From Cyclospora cayetanensis (taxonomy: Eukaryota > Apicomplexa > Conoidasida > Eucoccidiorida > Eimeriidae), in NCBI RefSeq assembly GCF_002999335.1, contig NW_020312195.1:1-47932 (forward strand): DNA of 47,932 bases, written 5' to 3'. The notes below the pieces were generated by a model, which worked only from the letters and a program-made list of their open reading frames with translations, was not told the DNA's origin and made no database searches. Both the position numbers and the translations under genes were made by a program. Shown in pieces: positions 44,001-47,932 of this stretch (the first letter of the stretch is position 1; each line of letters opens with the position of its first letter).

Positions 44001-46663
44001 AAAAGCTGCACACCTGAATTGGAAGCAACAATCCGCCGAAGTGCTGTCCACAACTCAGTTGTTGCGCAGTTGTTGTTGCTAGTGCTACATGGGCTAATGC
44101 CATTATTGCTGCTGCTATTGCTATATGTGGTAACGCTGTTGTTGCTGTTGCTACTGCTAATGCTGTTGCTGCTGCTGCTAGTACTGCAGATACTGCTGCT
44201 ACTGCTAATGCTGTCGTTGCTACCGTTGCTGCTAGAACTGCTGTACAGAGCCTCAAAGGTCTCATCAAGGAGACTGACGTCCTCCAGGAGTGCTTGCCGC
44301 CTTTGCAGCACTTGGCGTAGCAGCGCGGGTTGCTGCCACCAAGAGAAGGTCTTAGTAGGCGCTGCACTTTGGTTTCTATCTGCCGTAAAGGCAAGGCTTG
44401 CAACTGCATCTGCCGTCACTTGAGCTGTTGCTGCAGGGAAATCCACGAGGTGCTGCAGCTCAGGAGGTGGCGACGTCTTCACAACGAGCGGCAACCTCCT
44501 TTTGCCAAGGGGATGCAAATAATAACTGCGGCAGCATAGGTCTGTAAGGTCTATAAGGTGCAGCAGAGGCTTTGCTGCAGCTGTTGCGCCTGCTGCCTCA
44601 TTTGTACTAGCAGCAGGACGAACTGCTACGTTCAGCTGCAGGGGCCACACTCCCAGCCGGCGCTTTACCGATTGCAGACACGCATCCTAAACACATCCGC
44701 AGCAGTATCGACAGCAACAACAACGGTAACAGCAGCGCAAAGCGCAGCAGCAGCGGCACAGGGTGCTGCCTTCTTTGCAGGCTCAGCAGTGTCGGCAGTG
44801 GCAAGCCGTTTTGTTTTCCCCCTCGCATCAACAACGGGGGCGGAAACAGCCTAGTCCTACCATATCTGCCCCTTCACGATCCATCTTGTTTGCGAAGATC
44901 AGCCGCGGGATACGCTCCAACACAGGCTGCTGCTTCTGCTGCTGTTCTTGTTGTTGCTGCTGCTGTGGATGGTGGCGTTGCTGCAGCATCCTCCAGATGG
45001 CTGCAGTTTGCGCCTCCACGCCTCGCGTGCCGTCTAGGAGCACCACAACTCCGTCGGCAGCAACTAAAGACAACTCAACCTCCATAGAAAAATCCACGTG
45101 TCTGAAGCACACGTCAGTAGCACTTAGAGCTCAGTCCATGCACAGCCCCAGTAACTGCTGCACGTAAACAATAGTGTTGCTGTATTGACAGCTGCAACGC
45201 AGGAGCGGCGAAACGACAAGATATGAAAGCGCGAACAGCCTTAAACATGCAGGGACTGCCAACAGAAACAGCAAAGACAACAGCAAAGACAACAGCAATA
45301 GCGAAGACAACAGCAATAGCGAAGACAACAGCAAAGACAACAGTAACAGCAAAGACAACAGCAAAGACAACAGCAATAGCGAAGACAACAGCAAAGACAA
45401 CAGCAAAGACAACAGCAAAGACAACAGCAAAGACAACAGCAATAGCGAAGACAACAGCAATAGCGAAGACAACAGCAAAGACAACAGCAAAGACAATAGT
45501 AACAGCAAAGGCAACTGCAAAGACAACAGCAAAGACAACAGTAAGAGCAAAGACAAGAGCAAAGACAACAGTAAGAGCAAAGACAACAGTAAGAGCAAAG
45601 ACAAAAGTAAGAGCAAAGACAACAGCAAAGACAGGGGAAGCAGATGATGATTACCCTGGGGTGTCAATGAGGGAGACGACAAATTCGCGCCAGTGAAGAC
45701 GCGAAGCAGCCGCTTGAATTGTGATGCCTCTCTCCCTTTCCTGTAGACCAACAAACTCGACGTCTTAAGGCAGGTTATGCAGCTAGCTTTACACGCGGAG
45801 TTTCACCCCCTGTCTGTTTCCCCTCCTGCACTGCAGACAAAAGTGATCTCGACGACCCTTCAGTAGCAGCGGAAGCAACGTGAGAGGTGAAGCTGCGATA
45901 GCAAGGCGCCTCCTCTCGAAGAGAAACCCGTTGCCTTGAAAGAAGTGGGTGGGTAATGTGCATGCAAAAGGCGTGCCTGTCTGAGAAAGTCTAGTGCAGT
46001 GGTGCCTTCGTCGACTTCGCCCTTGGTAATCAGCTGACTTCCCAGCAGCAACAAGGCCTCTCCCGTCGTTGTTTTGCCAGCATCAATATGCGCCATTAGC
46101 GCTATATTCCGAACACGGGCAGCTGCCGCTGCAGCTGATGCAGCTGCGGAGGAGGAGGTTGATGCTGCTCCTGATGAGGCTGCTTCGTCCTCAGATGCAC
46201 AGCAGGGAAGCGAAGGCAGAGCGTCAGAGAAACGCTGGAAAGCAGATGCCGCAGCTGGGCGACATGTGGAAGCCCTTGCGGTTGCTGCGAGTTGCCACAG
46301 CTTCGTACCGCTAGACAATGCGCTCACGCAGCAGCAGCAACAACAACAGCCAACAAGGATGCGACTGCTGTTGGTGTTGCAATTGCTGCAATTGCTGTTG
46401 GTGTTGCTGATGCGATTGCTGTTGCGAATGCTGATGCGATTGCTGTTGTTGTTGTTGCTGATGCAATTTCTGTTGCTGTTGCTGATGCGATTGCTGCTGC
46501 AATTGCTGCGATCGCTGTTGCAAGTGCTGCAATTGCTGCAATTGGTGCTGAAAAGCAGTTGGCGAAAAATCTCGCGCTGACGATGATGACGCACAGCAGC
46601 AGCACAACTTCGAGCCAAAGCGGCAGGTGTTGCTGCTGCTGCTGCCTTGGCGGCTGACAACAT
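41053..46663 (-). CDS. GFM2: Mitochondrial elongation factor G2 (ribosome-recycling GTPase)
   Basis: Eight exons, in transcription order: 46663-45977, 45740-45655, 45101-44861, 44686-44014, 43899-43336, 43232-42642, 42406-41460, 41211-41053. They give 1,315 residues with all phases closed. EF-G2 works with ribosome recycling factor to split organellar ribosomes. G1 is AHIDAGKT at residues 191-198, then [13 protein letters not shown] (switch I), DTPGHVDF and NKMD (329-332). [13 protein letters not shown] is nearer EF-G2 than EF-G1. [68 protein letters not shown] and [12 protein letters not shown] cover the rest of the G domain and domains II, III and V. The N-terminus from 46663 is Ala/Arg-rich with few acids, like a mitochondrial presequence. 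An upstream ATG at 46798 is possible. The usual family length is about 780. The excess is Ser/Asn, Gln and Ala tracts in exons 1, 4, 5 and 7. The intron 1 donor appears to be GC rather than GT. Confidence 0.9.
43596..43748 (-). repeat. CAG/CAA tracts coding poly-Gln in EF-G2 exon 5
   Basis: On the gene's sense strand these are CAG and CAA codons. They insert two Gln-rich runs between the end of the G domain and domain II of EF-G2. Confidence 0.9.
44085..44250 (-). repeat. AGC/AAC tract coding Ser/Asn in EF-G2 exon 4
   Basis: In-frame AGC, AGT, AAC and AAT codons on the sense strand insert a Ser/Asn-rich loop late in the G domain, between [10 protein letters not shown] and TELWTALRR. Confidence 0.85.
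45262..45642 (-). repeat. AAAGACAACAGC array in EF-G2 intron 2
   Basis: About 380 bases of ACAGCAAAGACA and CAATAGCGAAGACA blocks on the plus strand. On the sense strand of EF-G2 they read TGTCTTTGCTGTTG and are almost free of AG. The array fills most of the 553-base intron between exons 2 and 3. Confidence 0.95.
46320..46560 (-). repeat. AGCAAC/AATAGC tract in EF-G2 exon 1
   Basis: Imperfect 6-base repeats on the sense strand (AACAGC, AATCGCATCAGC) code for a Ser/Asn/Ile/Arg-rich stretch. It lies between the putative presequence and the GTPase domain. Confidence 0.85.
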
Positions 46664-47671
46664 TGAAGGAATGCGAAGATTTTGTCGGATGGAGGTTCTT
46701 CTTGAGTGGCAAAGGGGCAACGATTGCAGCGGTTGCCCCCTTGTTGTTGCTGCTAGTAGTGTTCTGCAACTTTTTTTCGTCGAGGTGTCTGGATGCATTG
46801 AACAGCTTCACGGAGCGCGCCTCCCTCCCTCTCTTGAGAGTCTTCTGGCGAGGCATATGCCTCAGGTGGAAAACGTCGAAGAAGGAGCTTCTACATCGCG
46901 CAATTTAGCCAGCAGTCAAGGAATTCAAAGGACCAAGAGATCTGCCCTCTGCAGTTTCTTCCTCCTTAAAAAGAAGAAAATAGCCTCCTTTATTATGAGC
47001 AGCAGCAGCACAGGTGATAGCTAGCAGCAATCGATTTTCGTCCCCGGGGGCCCCCCTGGGGGGCCCCCCAGGGGGGCCCCCCTCCACATTCCGCCCTCCT
47101 TCCCACATGCAAGGCCAGGAGGCCCCCCTTTCCCCTTCCTCTTCCCCGCTGTGCAGGTTGAAGCACTGAAAAAACATAACTTGTGGATATAAAGATGGAA
47201 GATGCATGTCTGTGCGCTTTCCTCTTACCCCTTACCCCTACCCTTCCCTTCCCTCCGCCCTCTTCCCCCTCCCTCCCTTCCACGTGGCGAGCGCTCCACT
47301 GCCTTGAACTCCAATTGCGCAGCTGCCGCAGCCTGCTCGCTTCATAGCCTCCGCTGGCGCCTCCTGCACTAGCTGCACCAGCTGCTCTGCGCTGAGCGCA
47401 GCTACGGAGGGCAGCAGTTGCACTCGCTGCAGCAGAACGCTGCCTGAAAGCAACCCACGGCGACTCTCCGCTGACCAGCCAAAACAACATGCCTTCTTGT
47501 TGTGCTCCCTCCCTTACAGACGCAGCGGCGATCTCTGCAACTCTTTCTGATCAATGACGCTCCGCCAGCTGTGCTGAACAGCGAGCTCTGCAGCTAGCCA
47601 GGACAGACGCCAGCAGTTACCACAACAGAAGCTGAAGCTGAAGCTGCTGCAGACTTTAAACACTGCGAAGG
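46664..47671. promoter_or_regulatory. Divergent promoter region with GC palindromes
   Basis: About 1 kb lies between the EF-G2 start (minus) and the Ser-tract gene start (plus). Bases 47040-47085 hold overlapping GGGGGCCCCC palindromes, 380-420 bases upstream of EF-G2. CTTACCCC/CTACCC repeats lie at 47224-47250. Frames here are short and match no family. Confidence 0.5.
47040..47085. repeat. GGGGGCCCCC palindrome cluster
   Basis: Three or four overlapping G5-6C5-6 palindromes in tandem, the densest such cluster in the window along with 22858-22925. Confidence 0.9.

Positions 47672-47932
<261 letters not shown>

Noticed and set aside
45131..45754. Leu/Ser-rich minus frame and Lys/Thr/Ala plus frame
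   Set aside because: Produced by the array in EF-G2 intron 2; EF-G2 exons on either side use a different frame.
47224..47250. Telomere-like CTTACCCC/CTACCC repeats
   Set aside because: Too short and irregular, and not the AAACCCT repeat of coccidian telomeres. It lies between two genes.

Overview
The window looks like nuclear DNA of a coccidian apicomplexan, most likely Eimeria. The genes are eukaryotic with many short introns. Gln, Ala, Ser and Leu tracts encoded by CAG-family triplets interrupt the proteins, and long CTG/CAG-derived arrays fill introns. Arrays-rich blocks (about 12.8-20.5 kb and 36-47.9 kb) alternate with blocks almost free of them (about 2-12 kb and 22-36 kb). This fits the repeat-rich and repeat-poor segments described for Eimeria chromosomes. 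The species assignment is inference. No prokaryotic features, CRISPR arrays or tRNA genes were seen.

Layout, left to right: a G-rich leader without a supportable gene (1-2062); DCAF13/Sof1, an SSU-processome WD40 protein in 13 exons (+, 2063-6099); a predicted secreted protein in 7 exons (-, 6560-8017); AK6/Fap7, an intronless adenylate kinase/ATPase of 40S maturation (+, 8646-9170); proteasome subunit alpha type 6 in 3 exons (-, 10032-11372); a Yos1/IER3IP1-like small ER-Golgi membrane protein (+, 12392-12652); a very large gamma-tubulin complex (GCP family) protein (+, 12820-20517) ending in a ~31-35 bp satellite; bacterial-type ribosomal protein S6 of an organelle in 3 exons (-, 21792-22575); 3.4 kb with no recognisable gene; a membrane-anchored alpha/beta-hydrolase-like protein without the nucleophile serine (-, 25977-27943); an unresolved stretch open on both strands (28.1-29.6 kb); 6.5 kb of decayed sequence holding a chromovirus-like reverse transcriptase fragment; an Arp10-like actin-related protein (+, 36078-40008); mitochondrial-type elongation factor G2 in 8 exons (-, 41053-46663); and the start of a Ser-tract protein cut by the window end (+, 47672 onward).

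These are mainly unlinked housekeeping genes: ribosome biogenesis (DCAF13, AK6), organellar translation (bS6, EF-G2), protein turnover (PSMA6), secretory traffic (Yos1) and cytoskeleton (GCP, Arp10-like). Exon models were built by hand from splice sites, reading phase and family similarity. Phases close across all introns for DCAF13, the secreted protein, PSMA6, GCP, bS6, the hydrolase-like protein and EF-G2. The middle of the Arp10-like gene remains uncertain.

The most interesting signals are: intronic arrays that are nearly free of AG on the sense strand in three genes, while exonic arrays are CAG-type; a 774-nt stop-free intron that is a multiple of three; GGGGGCCCCC palindrome clusters upstream of four genes; a serine-less hydrolase fold joined to a double membrane anchor; and a satellite that appears to grow out of the last codons of the GCP gene.
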